Source: Cyrtodaria siliqua (lineage: Eukaryota; Mollusca; Bivalvia; Adapedonta; Hiatellidae). From it: a DNA stretch of 64,000 bases. The position numbers and the translations under genes were made by a program. The stretch spans positions 62,001 through 126,000 of the forward strand of contig JAWPHD010003104.1 in NCBI GenBank assembly GCA_037043455.1, given 5' to 3'. Positions 45,341 through 58,600 of the stretch are shown here, one piece after another. Every line of letters begins with the position of its first letter. Position 1 is the first letter of the stretch. Under the pieces are notes generated by a model. It searched no databases and had not been told where the DNA came from. It saw only the letters and a program-made list of their open reading frames with translations.

Positions 45341-48076
45341 TTGGTTTAATAGTAACAAAACAAAGGCATTATGTAAACGAGTATATGTTTATGTTTTAAT
45401 TATATATGATTTTAAATGTATAAAATATATTAATAGATAAGACAAAAATTTTATCACACAATGGACATAGATGTATATGAATCAACAATAGGCGATATGC
45501 TCAGCACAAAATGGTCAAAAACAAACCCATCCACAACCTTAGCTCACATTTATAGTATTTGCAGCATGGACCTAACTGTGTAAGAAGCTATGCAACAACA
45601 AATTCTCTAAATAAATTCTGTAAAAACAGTCGCACTCAGTTGTGTAGTTATAAAAACAGATTTAACGAGCAACACAAAGTCGTCATATGTCATTAACTTG
45701 TCCTTGCTCTAAAAGGAATAATAATACCAAATCACAATATATCTAATTAATTTAACAACCAATGGCTGTGCCATTCAATGAAGAAACAGATTTTTAAAAA
45801 ATATGGGGAAAAAAAACCATTTTATTTTTAACACAACAAAGAGTTGCATGTACTGGTTTACATCCCAATGATCACAAACACATGAATAAAAGAACTGCAC
45901 AAGGCAAGATGATGCATTCTAAGGAGTAAAAACTAGTCTCAGTTTTGTTGTACAAACAATCCTACATGTCCGTCGTAAACTCTGAAATGATCTTACCACG
46001 TGTCATGGTAACATGAATAAACTGACAAACTTATAAGAACTGTGTTAAATGAATAATTGTTGCAAATTAAATATAAAATTACACAGAAATCTAAAACAGT
46101 TGGTGCGATACAGACAGATGGGTAATGGATGCAATTCAAATACACCCTTTGTAAAAACAACCTGGTAAGTTGTAAAAACAACCTGATAAGTTGTAAAAAC
46201 AACACTATGTGTTTAAAATTTACAAATAAAATCTAAAATGTATTTTGATTTGCCTTCAGACTTAATACATATAAACAATAAAATGCCAAATAAGCCATAT
46301 TCCTTGATTACACGTCTTTACATGCTGACTAAATGTGCTTGTATATACATGTACTTGTATCTGAATAAACAAAAATAAACATTCATAAACACAGCAGGAA
46401 ATATAAATTTATAAACCTTCATAATCATGGTCTCTATACACTGTCAAACAATCTATATACAAGATAAATTTTGTAACGTCACACAAATGTTAGTACTCTA
46501 CATGTGTTTTACTACAGAAAATGCAAGTGCTATAATTTCATGTGACATTGCCTCTATTCTAAAGGACAGATATGTCCTGCTCTATATAAACAAGCCACAC
46601 AGGTCGAATTGCTAAAATGTGCAAATAACGCTGGACCCGCAGCAATACGTCTTGGTTGTCATAGCAACTACAAAAACAACAAAACATATTAACGGTTGTA
46701 TTTGCCATCCTTAACATTTTGTGTATGCTGTAATTCTACCCGTGATTTACGAAATGGTTAGGTTGCTCTTTCTCTCTCCACGTTTTATACAGTATTACAG
46801 ATTTAAAAAAAAAGAATAATAGGTTGTTTCCAAAATTGCGCCAAAAGCATAGTTAGTGTCATTTTCGGTAGGTAAGTAGCGTGATAATTTTTTTTTGTTT
46901 AGGATGACCTCAACAGTAGTTATTATATATTACCAATCTCCAGTAATGGTTTTGCACTGTTAATACCATAAAATATCAGTTGGGTATTTAAAGTTAAATG
47001 CTGAATTACTAAATTTTCTTCAATCATCCAAGGGAAGCCACTCACCCGATAACACTGGATCAATGTTTGCCGAGATTAGACAGCAACAAAGATGGTGTCA
47101 AGGAATTGGTGTTGTTAATAAATGCTAACATTATATTTACAAGATAGCATCTGAATGATTGAGATCGTCAACAATATAATATTGCTTCTACTGTTCTCTA
47201 CACAGTATAAATGAGATATGATTTTAAATGTAATAAATTTTAAATACTGGCACACTCAGCACGTATGTCAACCTGCATGCAGCAGCTGCACAGATGGCGT
47301 TGTCTAGAAATGGAAGATCTGTATGGCAAGTTTCTGATTTGGTGTCATGGTAACATTGTTTAAACTAGAACTATTACTGAAGGTGATAAATACACCCACT
47401 TTTGGATCAATTGTTGTGTATATGAAGTTTGGGAACAACCCATTCAAAACTATTTCAGAAATGCAAGTAATAAAAACGTGGTTTCAACAAAAAGTGTTAC
47501 GTGGTGAGACGTTGCGGACAGCGTGATTCCTATATAGCCCCACTTTGTGAAAGCGGGGTATAAAGAAAACTACACAATTGGCACAAAATTTGTATAATAA
47601 GATATGACAAAAAAAGGCAATAAAGTGGATCATTAGTACACATCACAAGATGTACAATGCCAACGTCTTTACCGATGGCGGTGTTTATTACTAACATCAT
47701 GAGGGTCTGGACTGTGAAGATCTTGTTAAAAGATGAAAATAAGATCATGTGGCCCCAAATCAGCCCCTAACTGTATGTTATCCCATGCAAGAAAACGTAC
47801 CAGTTCTAGGAATCGCTACAGGTAGACTTCAGTCAAAGCAGGTGTGTTTCACCATCGACAGATCCAAACACACACGCACCACAATTTGATTTTATATTGG
47901 GACTAGCTCGTACTAGTCAATGATTTGTCATTCGCAACAATTTTGTAATAAATAAATTTAAAAAATGTATAAGATATGTTTATGATATAAAGAATGTATA
48001 TTTTTATATTGCCATTATTAGACGGTTATGTATTAGTAGGCACTACCCACACAGTAGTCTAGTTGACAATTATATA
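45341..48076. other. AT-rich DNA downstream of the MPRIP-like gene; no gene seen
   Basis: Short ORFs only, none convincing. 47390-47560 is an inverted copy of the dispersed repeat at 12700-12805, including GATTCCTATATAGCCCC and CACTTTGTG. Some of this interval could be 3' UTR of the minus-strand gene ending at 49500, but that cannot be shown. Confidence 0.4.
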
Positions 48077-48078
48077 TA

Positions 48079-48239
48079 GATTATTTAACTGCTGGGATCG
48101 ATTATAGTGAAATCCTTCACGAGATGGTAGACGTGTGGTTCTTTTCACGAACTAGCTTATGCAAGTGAGTGAAAAAACAAAACACGTCTACCATCGAGTA
48201 AAGGATTTCCCTATAATCGAACCCAGCAGTTAAATAATC
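48079..48239. mobile_element. 161-bp fold-back MITE flanked by TA
   Basis: GATTATTTAACTGCTGGG at the left pairs with CCCAGCAGTTAAATAATC at the right, and pairing continues through AATCCTTCACGAGATGGTAG and ACACGTCTACCATCGAG into the middle. TA lies on both sides (48077-48078, 48240-48241), the Tc1/mariner target duplication. It has no coding capacity. Confidence 0.88.
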
Positions 48240-48241
48240 TA

Positions 48242-49499
48242 TTACATTTTCAATCAGTTTATGCATGATTTCAACCGAAAGTATTCGCATTATTGAATGT
48301 TATCCCCATCTTTCACCTATAAAAATGTAATAAATATGATTTTTTTTTTAATAGATTTAACCACAACACAAAACTTAGAGGTATATTATGACATGACAAG
48401 TTTCTGGACAGAACTTTCTGCAACATTATAATCTGCCAAATAAAATTATCTTGTATGTCTTGTATATCTTATATAACTATATCTCATGTATTTATATCTT
48501 GTATATAATAGTTTATTTATTCCCATTTATTTAATATTTCTACTGACTAAACATTTACTGTTTATAACAGAGTGGCAGCATAGTCTGACAGTACAAAGGT
48601 ACACATTTACAATAGTCTGGATATAGAATACATCTGTGTGTTTTATACAGTATAAAAATAAATACACAGTATTATACATGCTTCCTTTTTCAATGAAAAC
48701 AATATATTATAATAAAACACTTCCACTTATAAGATCTTGTATTCAGAATTTGTTAAAAGCTGCACACCTTCTATAGTGTTATAAAAGCATTGGTTAAAAC
48801 TATAATAGCTCTAAGTAAAACTCAATATAAAGGCCTAGAGATGAGCTAATACTAAAAATAAATGGAAAAAGCAGTGGCTTTTGAGTAGGATACCTGACAT
48901 ATGGAAGATCAGTTAGTAGGTTAACGAGTTACATTTTGTATACATTAATACGATCAAAATGTGGAACATAAACACAACCTAATAGTTTTAAGTGTAAAAA
49001 GGGTGAACACGTGCAGTTTGTATCTTGTTTTTTAAGTAACTATCCCGCCAACAACAGCCGAATTTTAGACCAGATGTACACCGTTTCTAGAAGTACCGAC
49101 GACAAGGTATAAATACAATTTATATTTGATAATCAAACCCTATAGACACAATATAAACGGCTTTAATCAGCCAAGCCAAACCCCAAAACTGGATTGTCGA
49201 ATTACTCATGATTTATTTTATGCATATTCAAACACGGGTATTTTAAGAACCTGTGAATAAACCTATATTTTTAATTGCACAGATACATTATTAAATGACC
49301 TGAACTGGATAGAATTTGCTAAACTGTTTCGTAGTGTAATTTTGCTGTTATTTGGTAGTTTCTGTAACATTCAGTAAGCATTCAGGTTGTGGGTTTAAAA
49401 TTAAACAAGATTCAAACGCAACAGTTTTACACAGATACAGATCTTTAACATTAGTCACATCATTTCAGTTTTACTGTATATAATTAACTATGAGACAAG
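48242..49499. other. AT-rich DNA 3' of the MPRIP-like stop codon
   Basis: Probably includes 3' UTR. TTTATT at about 49209 gives AATAAA on the minus strand roughly 290 bases after the stop codon, a candidate polyadenylation signal. 49020-49350 is an inverted copy of the repeat at 24060-24800, so the same motif could instead belong to the repeat. Confidence 0.4.
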
Positions 49500-49666
49500 C
49501 TATTTCTTTGGAGACTTTGAATATTTGCCGGACTGTCGGCGAGTGACACCAGTGGTGGAAGCATGTTCCAATCGAGCTTCTGAACTTGTTGTCGATAAAC
49601 CGGTCGATAAACCTCTTGGGTCGAATACAAATGGTAATGATGGACTGCTCTTCGATCGCTTTAGAT
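49500..49666 (-). CDS. MPRIP: MPRIP-like gene, last exon
   Basis: GTATTTTAG acceptor; stop TAG at 49502-49500; 55 codons including stop. DLKRSKSSPSLPFVFDPRG recalls the MKSKSNPDFL motif of vertebrate MPRIP tails. Ends KYSKSPKK. Confidence 0.8.
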
Positions 49667-52600
49667 CTAAAATACAAGAGAGTTAGTTGTAGAAAGATTT
49701 TCCGATTATTTTTCACTAATTGATATTTTGTCTGGTTCACAAAATATTAACTAATGTTTTTTTCACAATTGCTTTATTTGATAAAATTTGGTTGGTTGAA
49801 TGGTGTTTTACGTCATATGTATAGCATATGCTAGGCTATATATGACGGTCGATTTTTTCGTGGTGGAGGCCGATCATCCAATTTTCCTAGGGGTAGTACT
49901 GTATACCTCAATCCATCCGTAATCAATACTTTCTCACTTACAAGGTGAGCTCCCAGTGGGATTCGAACCTGCAGCGGTAATAGGCGAGAAGGTTTCAAGC
50001 ACAGCTTCTTTACCATCCCGTCCACAGATGCGTGGACATATAAAAAACTTGGTACAGACTTACTGGCAACGTTATTCACGAGTCACAAGTTGTCTCTTCA
50101 TTTATTTCTGCCAAACAATGTAACTACTGATATTTTCAATATTGTTTTAGGGAAACGGCCGACAACCAAAAAAGTAACAGGTGTATGAAAAGGTGATAAT
50201 TACTAATCATCATTTAAATCAGTTTGGTCGAACACACAGTCCTTTGTACCACATCATTAATAGCAGCATAATGTCAATTACTTACCAAATATTTTGTTTG
50301 TAACAAGTGGTTGTACTCGATCACTAAAGCATTGTCATAGTTACAATTGTTTGTTTGTTTGAATAGTGTTTTATATCATTTTATGTTAGGCCATATATGA
50401 CGGTCTATTTTTTGTGATGGAGGTAGACCACCAACTTTTTCCTGGGTAGTACTGTACATCTCCCGCCATCCATAAGAATCGACACTTTCTCACAAGTTGA
50501 GCTCCCAGAAGGATTCAAACCCGCAGCGGTGAGATGCGAGAAGGTTTACAAAGCAACGCCGTTAATCCCTTATCCACGGAGTTACAAACAGACCATAGCA
50601 CAACTTTTAATAGATATTATAATAACACACAACTTTAAGATTTTGGAACATAAACTGGATTTTACATCTACTGAACTGGTGTTAAAACATATGTGGAAGC
50701 TGACCTACGAGGTATTAATCAAGTTAATTCCAACTTACGGTAATAATTCTGGCCTCTTACTCTACAGTAAAATGCTAGTATATCAATCGACCAGAATACA
50801 GAACCACTTGAAACTAAGTGGTGATCAAACTGCTTACCTTTGGCACTAAGATGTCCACGACTGCGTCTGTGCGAGTCACGACTGTGATGTTCTGCCGAGT
50901 CTTTCCTCGCTGATGTCTCGGGGCTGGGGCTTCTGGCTCTCTGATGGAACGACGGATCTGGGAAACATATTAAAACATGTAATCATAGAAAATTGAGGCT
51001 CCAACTATTACATAATTTAAAAATTCGAATATATTTTTATGGGTTGCTATTTTCAAGTCCTTTTCTTTATTGATCTAGACATTGTTTTTTTTTCAACCCG
51101 AGTGGTATTTGTTTGTTTGTCTGTTTGGTGTTTTACATAATTTTTAGCACATGCTAGGCCATATATGATGATCATTTTTTTGCGGAGGCAGGTCATCCCT
51201 ATTTCCTGAGTAGAACCAATACTGAATTCTTCCTGCCATCCGTAAGAACCAACACTTTCTTATTTGACAAATCGAGCTCCCAGTGGGATTCGAACCTGCA
51301 GCAGTGAGAAGCGAGAAAGTTTTAGAAGCAGCGTCTTTACTATCCCGGCCACTGAGGCTTCACAATAAAGTATGGTAAAATAATATACTGGATGCAAAAA
51401 GAACAGCATGGGAACTGGTGGCAACTTACTTCTGCGTAATGCACGTGCACTTTTAGACAGTGGATCCTCCTGGGTACTGTCCTTCCTGTCACGAGTAATG
51501 CTCACTTCATCCTTCAACTTGGTCTGGAGTTCCTGGTTCTTCTTGAGACCCTGCAGATACTGCGTCATTGTGTAGCGCTGCTCCTGTTGAGATATGGGAA
51601 ACAGAACATGTATAGAGACTGTTTGCCTGTTTGTTTGAATGGTGCTTTACGTCATTTTTAGCATATGTTAGGTGTAATAGGACGGTTGATTTTTTTGTGG
51701 TATAGATTCTGCTCATGTAATGGGGATAGGAAATGCATCAGTATAACTTATTTACTTTTCTTAACTTCTACAAGAGCTTGGATAAGATTTGTTCTCAAAG
51801 GACTTGCAACTTTTGGGACCCTTAAGGCATTATATTAAGGCCTAGATTGGGTAAATCTTTAAAGAAAAGGCATTTATAACACTTACAAAACAAAGCAAAT
51901 ATATGTAGTTTTCTGATTTCTGAGCTTCACTTTAAGTATAACTTACATAAAATGTACACTATATTTTTATCTTCATGCACATGTAAAGCAGAAATGGCAA
52001 TCTAAAATTGAGAACACGATCACTTAACCCGCTAAGAACGACTATAATAGCCTTTGCGTCCATTGTAAACCCGCAGGCTGATCAGGGTTTACAATGTCCA
52101 GCTGCTGATTAGTCATTTTCCCCCAAAACTCCCCTTTGTCACATAAATGGAATGGTCTTAATTCAAAGGAAGAGCAGTCCATTATATAAATGTAGCAGGT
52201 TAGGGGTTAAGCTAACATCTCAAATGTAAACTAACCTCCGTCATTCTCTCGAGACTGTTCTCCAAGTTCTTGACCTGTGTCCTCAACTTCTGTAGTTCAG
52301 CATCCTTTACCCTCACCATTATCTATACAATGGTAACACAATATTAGCATACAGGCAATAAATATATAGAAAAAAACATGAAGTAATTTGTTTGTTTTGT
52401 TTGCATGGTGTTTTTCAGCATTTTCAACACATGTAAGGTTTTTATGATGGCCGACTTTTTTTGTGGTGGAGGCAGACCACAAACTTTTCCTTGGTAGAAC
52501 CAGTACTGTACACCTCCCACCATCCAAAGTATTGACCATGAAGTAAAATGAAGTCCAAGAGATATACATTTCAAAACCAGTGTTTACCCGTAGTCATTAT

Positions 52601-55600
52601 TATATAAAAATTGGGATACGTATATATTTCAGAATCAATCCTTATTCATGGACAAAGACCCACAAAGTCATACCCATATCTTCATACAGAATTGAATTGA
52701 ATGTTGTTTAATGGCTCATCAACACAGTATAGGTTATTTAGAGCTGCCCCAGAGAGATGGGAAGGATACATAGGAATCCGGGAAAGAGGCTAAGGGAAAG
52801 TGTCTTGCCAAGAACGACTCAAAAGAAAAAAAGAAAGACTCAAGTTTCAATTACTTTTTTTATGAACGTACGAATGCAAACATTTCTGTAATAAAACAAA
52901 ATACAGCTACAGAAATGGCAAGATGGCAAGTGTATACCTGGGAATCATACAATTCCTCCTCGAGTGTGGCACTTCCTGTCAGCTGACCCTTAGAACGTGT
53001 TTGTATAAACTCCTTCAGCTGCTCTATCTCGTTGTTCACCAACTCGGTCAGATGCTCATTACTAAATTATAGCAAACATAAATGTCAAAAAAAGAGACTT
53101 CCAGCAAATAATTGGTTTAAAACACAAATCAAACTTGATTACAAATTAATGTTTTATTTACCAATCACTAAAATGTTGCTGGTGTTTTCCAGTATGTTTG
53201 CAATCACCAAAGTGATCAGTCACGATGTACTGGCATCTCAATATTGTAGTGAGGCTTATAAACAGTAATGTTAGATTTTTCTTATTTTGAACCACCATAC
53301 GATGGCCTCTTTATTCTCCCCATCATAGGTGTGTGAGGGTCGCGGATGACCTTATTCTTACCTTATAATACTAATATTTTGGTACTCTTTTTGGAAAACC
53401 TCAGTACTCCCCAAATTTTGTTTGTAAGGTGTTGGTTAATATATCTGTTGCAAACAAATGGCATAAAGTACCCGGAGACAAGTGTTTAAGTAATTCTCAA
53501 AGTTGACAGGGTGTACCTCCTAACTAAATGGTTTATGTGTGTTTGATATTCTGACTTGGTCCTCTGCAGTCTGTCCTCCATCAGCTTGTAGTCCTCACAT
53601 TTACTCTCATAATGCATCGATACCTGCTTCAGCTCCTCCTGTAGTCTCTCCATGTCAATACTGAAATAACAAGTATAACGACATGTGGCCTCTCTGGCAT
53701 TTTTGGGGGAAACATAATAATAGTATACTTGCATCACTTGAGGTGAGAACTAGGCATAGTAAAATACTGGAATAACAAACGAAGAGCATTGTAAATTGTA
53801 CACGTTGTGAAGTAACATATTTGGGAGAAAAGGTTTTCACATTAAATAAATATTATTTTTATACAAAAGATAAAAGATGAAATGATATTAGTAATATACA
53901 AGGGAGAGACAGAACGCAAGAGGGATGTAATGACAGTAAAAAGGAAGGAAAAGAAAATAGCAGAGATGGATAGTTATTTGTAAGGATCGCCTCACACACG
54001 TGAGAGAACAATAACTGATAGGAATATAGAAGCGGGGATATGAATATAGAAGCGGGGATAGGGATATAGAAGTGGGGATAGGAATATATAGAAGTGGAGA
54101 TAGGAATATATAGAAGTGGGGATAGGAATATAGAAGTGGGGATAGGAATATATAGAAGTGGGGATAGGAATATAGTAGTGGGGATAGGAATATATAGAAG
54201 CGGGGATAGGAATATATAGAAGTGGGGATAGGAATATAGAAGCGGGGATAGGGATATAGAAGTGGGGATAGGAATATATAGAAGTGGAGATAGGAATATA
54301 TAGAAGTGGGGATAGGAATATAGAAGTGGGGATAGGAATATATAGAAGTGGAGATAGGAATATATAGAAGTGGGGATAGGAATATATAGAAGTGGGGATA
54401 GGAATATATAGAAGTGGGGATAGGAATATAGAAGTGGGGATAGGAATATATAGAAGTGGGGATAGGAATATATAGAAGTGGGGATAGGAATATAGAAGTG
54501 GGGATAGGAATATATAGAAGTGGAGATAGGAATATATAGAAGTGGGGATAGGAATATATAGAAGTGGGGATAGGAATATATAGAAGTGGGGATAGGAATA
54601 TAGAAGTGGGGATAGGAATATATAGAAGTGGAGATAGGAATATATAGAAGTGGGGATAGGAATATATAGAAGTGGGGATAGGAATATATAGAAGTGGGGA
54701 TAGGAATATAGAAGTGGGGATAGGAATATATAGAAGTGGGGATAGGAATATAGAAGTGGGGATAGGAATATATAGAAGTGGAGATAGGAATATATAGAAG
54801 TGGGGATAGGAATATATAGAAGTGGGGATAGGAATATATAGAAGTGGGGATAGGAATATAGAAGTGGGGATAGGAATATAGAAGTGGGGATAGGAATATA
54901 TAGAAGTGGGGATAGGAATATAGAAGTGGGGATAGGAATATAGAAGTGGGGATAGGAATATAGTAGTGGGGATAGGAATATGGAAGCGGGGATAGGAATA
55001 TAGTAGTGGGGATAGGAATATAGTAGTGGGGATAGGAATATGGAAGCGGGGATAGGAATATAGTAGTGTAGATAGGAATACAGAAATGAGATCTGAATAC
55101 AGAAGCGGGGATAGGTTTACAGATGAGGGGACACTTACTCATGCCTTCTGCGTATATCCTCCACATAATCATCTGTACACATGGTCTTCAGGGCATGGCG
55201 GTACTTGTCCTTCTCCTGCTCTAACTCTTCTTCATATGCTTTCCTCATGGCATCCAGGGCTGAAAATACAAGTTAAGCTAGTATACAATAAATATACAAA
55301 GCAAATAAGTGACAATAAATATGAGTATTTTGTTTAGGTATACATTTTTTGTTGTTGAACACTTGATACTGGATACAAAATGACGGAACCACTTAAACAA
55401 ACAAAACAAACAAGAAAACATCGGTTTAATTCCCTTCCTTAATAAAGTTAATTTACATCAAGTATTGAGGTTTAGGTATTCAAACATGTAAACATTTTAA
55501 TCTGATCATTATATATATTCCCAGCCCCTAACTTTGCCTAAATCGTATTGATTCTTTATATTCTACAGAAATCCAAATCCAAATTATTTAAGAGGAAGAT

Positions 55601-58600
55601 GAAGCTGAAGTTGCGTGTTAGGTTTTATGAACATATGTCAAATACTTTTCAAGTTATGACCAAGCTTGCAGGTTGTGTGACGGACAACGGAGGACGACAG
55701 ACGACGGACAAAGTGATGCCTAGGTGTCTGCCATGCTACGTAGGCGACACAACAACTACCTAAGGCCTATCAATGTCTATATAATAATAAATATATACGT
55801 ACCGGCCTTGGTGACCTTGATCTCGTCTGCAAGAGCATCTTCCTTCTCTTTTTTCAACTGCTCCATCTCATGTTCATGCTGTGATCTCTCCAGGAGCTTG
55901 TCTACATTCTACAACACATGACGAGGAGTATATTAATGGAGAACTTGATCATCTGCTATCGTGTGAAGGTACCACATGAGAAGAATTTGTCAACATAATA
56001 AAATTTATATTGGTATGTCTACAGATATTTTCTTTATTCACGTTATGCACATTTAGCTCTAAACTTTTGGCGACATTAATTGAAAAAGATTAATATATGT
56101 CTGGACAGATGCATTTTCAGCTCTTTTTGATTTATAGAGAGTAGTAAGTTCTGATGTTAATATTACATATTAAAATGTTAAGAGAGAAGGGACATTTTTA
56201 CTAGAATATTATATATTTTACCATTATTACTTCAGCTTTTATTACATATTCTATATTTTACAGCATTGAAAACAATATTGAACATAGAATAATTCAAAAT
56301 CAAAGCGGGCAATATTTTGCGGGAAGAAGCAGACGACATTACTCACCTCATCTGACTTCTCTGCAGTGAGTGAGCGGTCAAGTTTGGGGGGTTCCGAGGA
56401 TAAGGGGGGTGTGGTGGGAGAATCTGGGGATGACGGGGGTAGGGAGATATCCTGAAATCACCAGACAACAACAATTGTACATTACAACATGCAAAGCAAA
56501 TATGGTGTAGTGCCACCAACGAAAGTTAATTTGCAAGAGAAATAATTAATATAAACATTTCTGAAGGTAGCAATATCGTGTGAATTGTGGTCTGCAATAT
56601 GTCACTCACAGTTCGAGACCAAATACAGGCCAAATATTAACATGTGTGTCAGGGTTATTACACTGGTGCAAGATAAAACACTTATTCAACATGCTACTGC
56701 TGCCTTATTTATACTTATTCAAGTGCATTAAAAGTTTAATTTCAAAATTAAACTAAAACAAACAAAATCATGTCATTTGGGACTCGAACACAACTTATAA
56801 ATATTAATTATTTACCAGTCAAATACATTTTAATTTGTTTTAAACACAAATAAAAAAATATTCTTTAAATTCAAAGCATGCAATGCACTATAAAATAATT
56901 GTGCAGTAGAAAAAGTAACTGTAAAAACAACAAAATAATTTAATAAACAAATTGGCAGTACCAGAGTAAAATTTGGATCAGACTCTATCTGACTGATGAA
57001 AGACAACTGGTTCTCTATCTTCTGTGAAAGTTCTTCCCCTTTATCAGCAGATCCCAGATTGGCTCTAACTTCATCGAACAGCTCCTACGTGAAAGAATAA
57101 AGCAGAATGTTTTCAATACACAATATACAGAAAATATTTTATCCATGCCCGTTTATTAAACGAGGCTCAAAAAGCAAACAGCCGAGTGAATTCTGCATTT
57201 TTGTATCAAGATCATAAGCAATGGGTTACTTAAATTTGCGTTTTTTTACAGAGAATTATAAATTTGATTTGAAAAGACAGTGACTTGGTATTCTGTTAAT
57301 CACATTATTCTTTCAAGTTGTGCATTTCACACTCATGTAATTGCAGCATCTCAGTGCTTTTTTTTTCACTTCTATTTTTTCAATATGCCAGATAATAAGC
57401 ACCAAAATATTCTGTAGGTTAATTTTTAGACTTACAAAGTTATCAAAATTTATTTGGCTACCCCTTTATTATGCCCCAAAATGCTTATCTGCATGAATGA
57501 TAAAAACTTGGTTCAATCTGTAAATGTTATTATTTACCAATTAATTTACTTGTTCACATAATGATATATTACCAGAATGTATATCGTTTTGCACCGTTAA
57601 CGGTTAAACATATCTTGTTGGAATGTGTAGACTTTGTTCCTATGCGGCAAAGGTACTACACAGTTAATACTATGAAAGAGTTATTTGATACTATAGATTT
57701 TATCCTTGTTTTAGATTTCCTGAAAGAAACCAGACTTTATAAATCATTATAATACGTTCTTATATATATTTACTTGTTTACACACCCGTTGACAGCCATT
57801 TTTGATTTACATGCATTAAATTTAATTACTACTTCATTTCTTCATCTTTCATCAGATTGCGGAACGTCAGTCGTTATACCCAGGTGCCCGCCCGTGCATG
57901 AAAATTGCCCGGAGGGGCACCTGGGGTCTTCCTCCGCCAGTGTAACCTGGACAGTCATCATATGACCTTAGCTGTTGGTGTGAGTATAAAATCCAATTCA
58001 TCTTTCATCAGTTGTTGCACACAATATGACCTTTTTATGTGCCGACATGCCGTAAAACACCATTCATCCATTCACATAATGAAAAAGAAGTCTTCCTCCA
58101 CCATTAAAACTGGCCGCCATATATAACCTAATAGATGTGCTGAGAAATGGCACAATGCATACAAAAGAAATGTAAAATTTAGTATTTATACAAAGATAAA
58201 ATACTGAAAAATACTGAAAAACTCTCCTTACCTTACACATGGCTGCCATCTTCATGAGTTGCCTGTTATGTTGCTTGAGTGTGTCAAGGGAGCTCGTCTC
58301 TGTCTCTTCCTCCGTGGCCTTGATGGCACTTACAGCTGTCATGATGTCTTGCTTCACCTGCTCCAGCTCCTCCTCATGGTCAATACGCATCATGTCAAAC
58401 TCATCCTGCAGCGTGAGGATACGGTCCTCATAATCTGATATCACTGTCTCTTTCTCCTTTTCACAATCTTCTAGAAATCTGTCCACTCTAAGAATAACGT
58501 TGTTCACTTCTTGTCGTAAAACGTCAAGGTGGATGTTTTGCCGCTCCTGTGCTACTGAGACTTCATTTTGAAAAGTTTTTTCTAATTGTTTTATGTTTGA

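Noticed and set aside
53859..55172. 437-residue Tyr/Pro/Ser-rich protein
   Set aside because: It is a minisatellite in an intron of the MPRIP-like gene; its frame differs from the neighbouring exon and no other gene feature is present.
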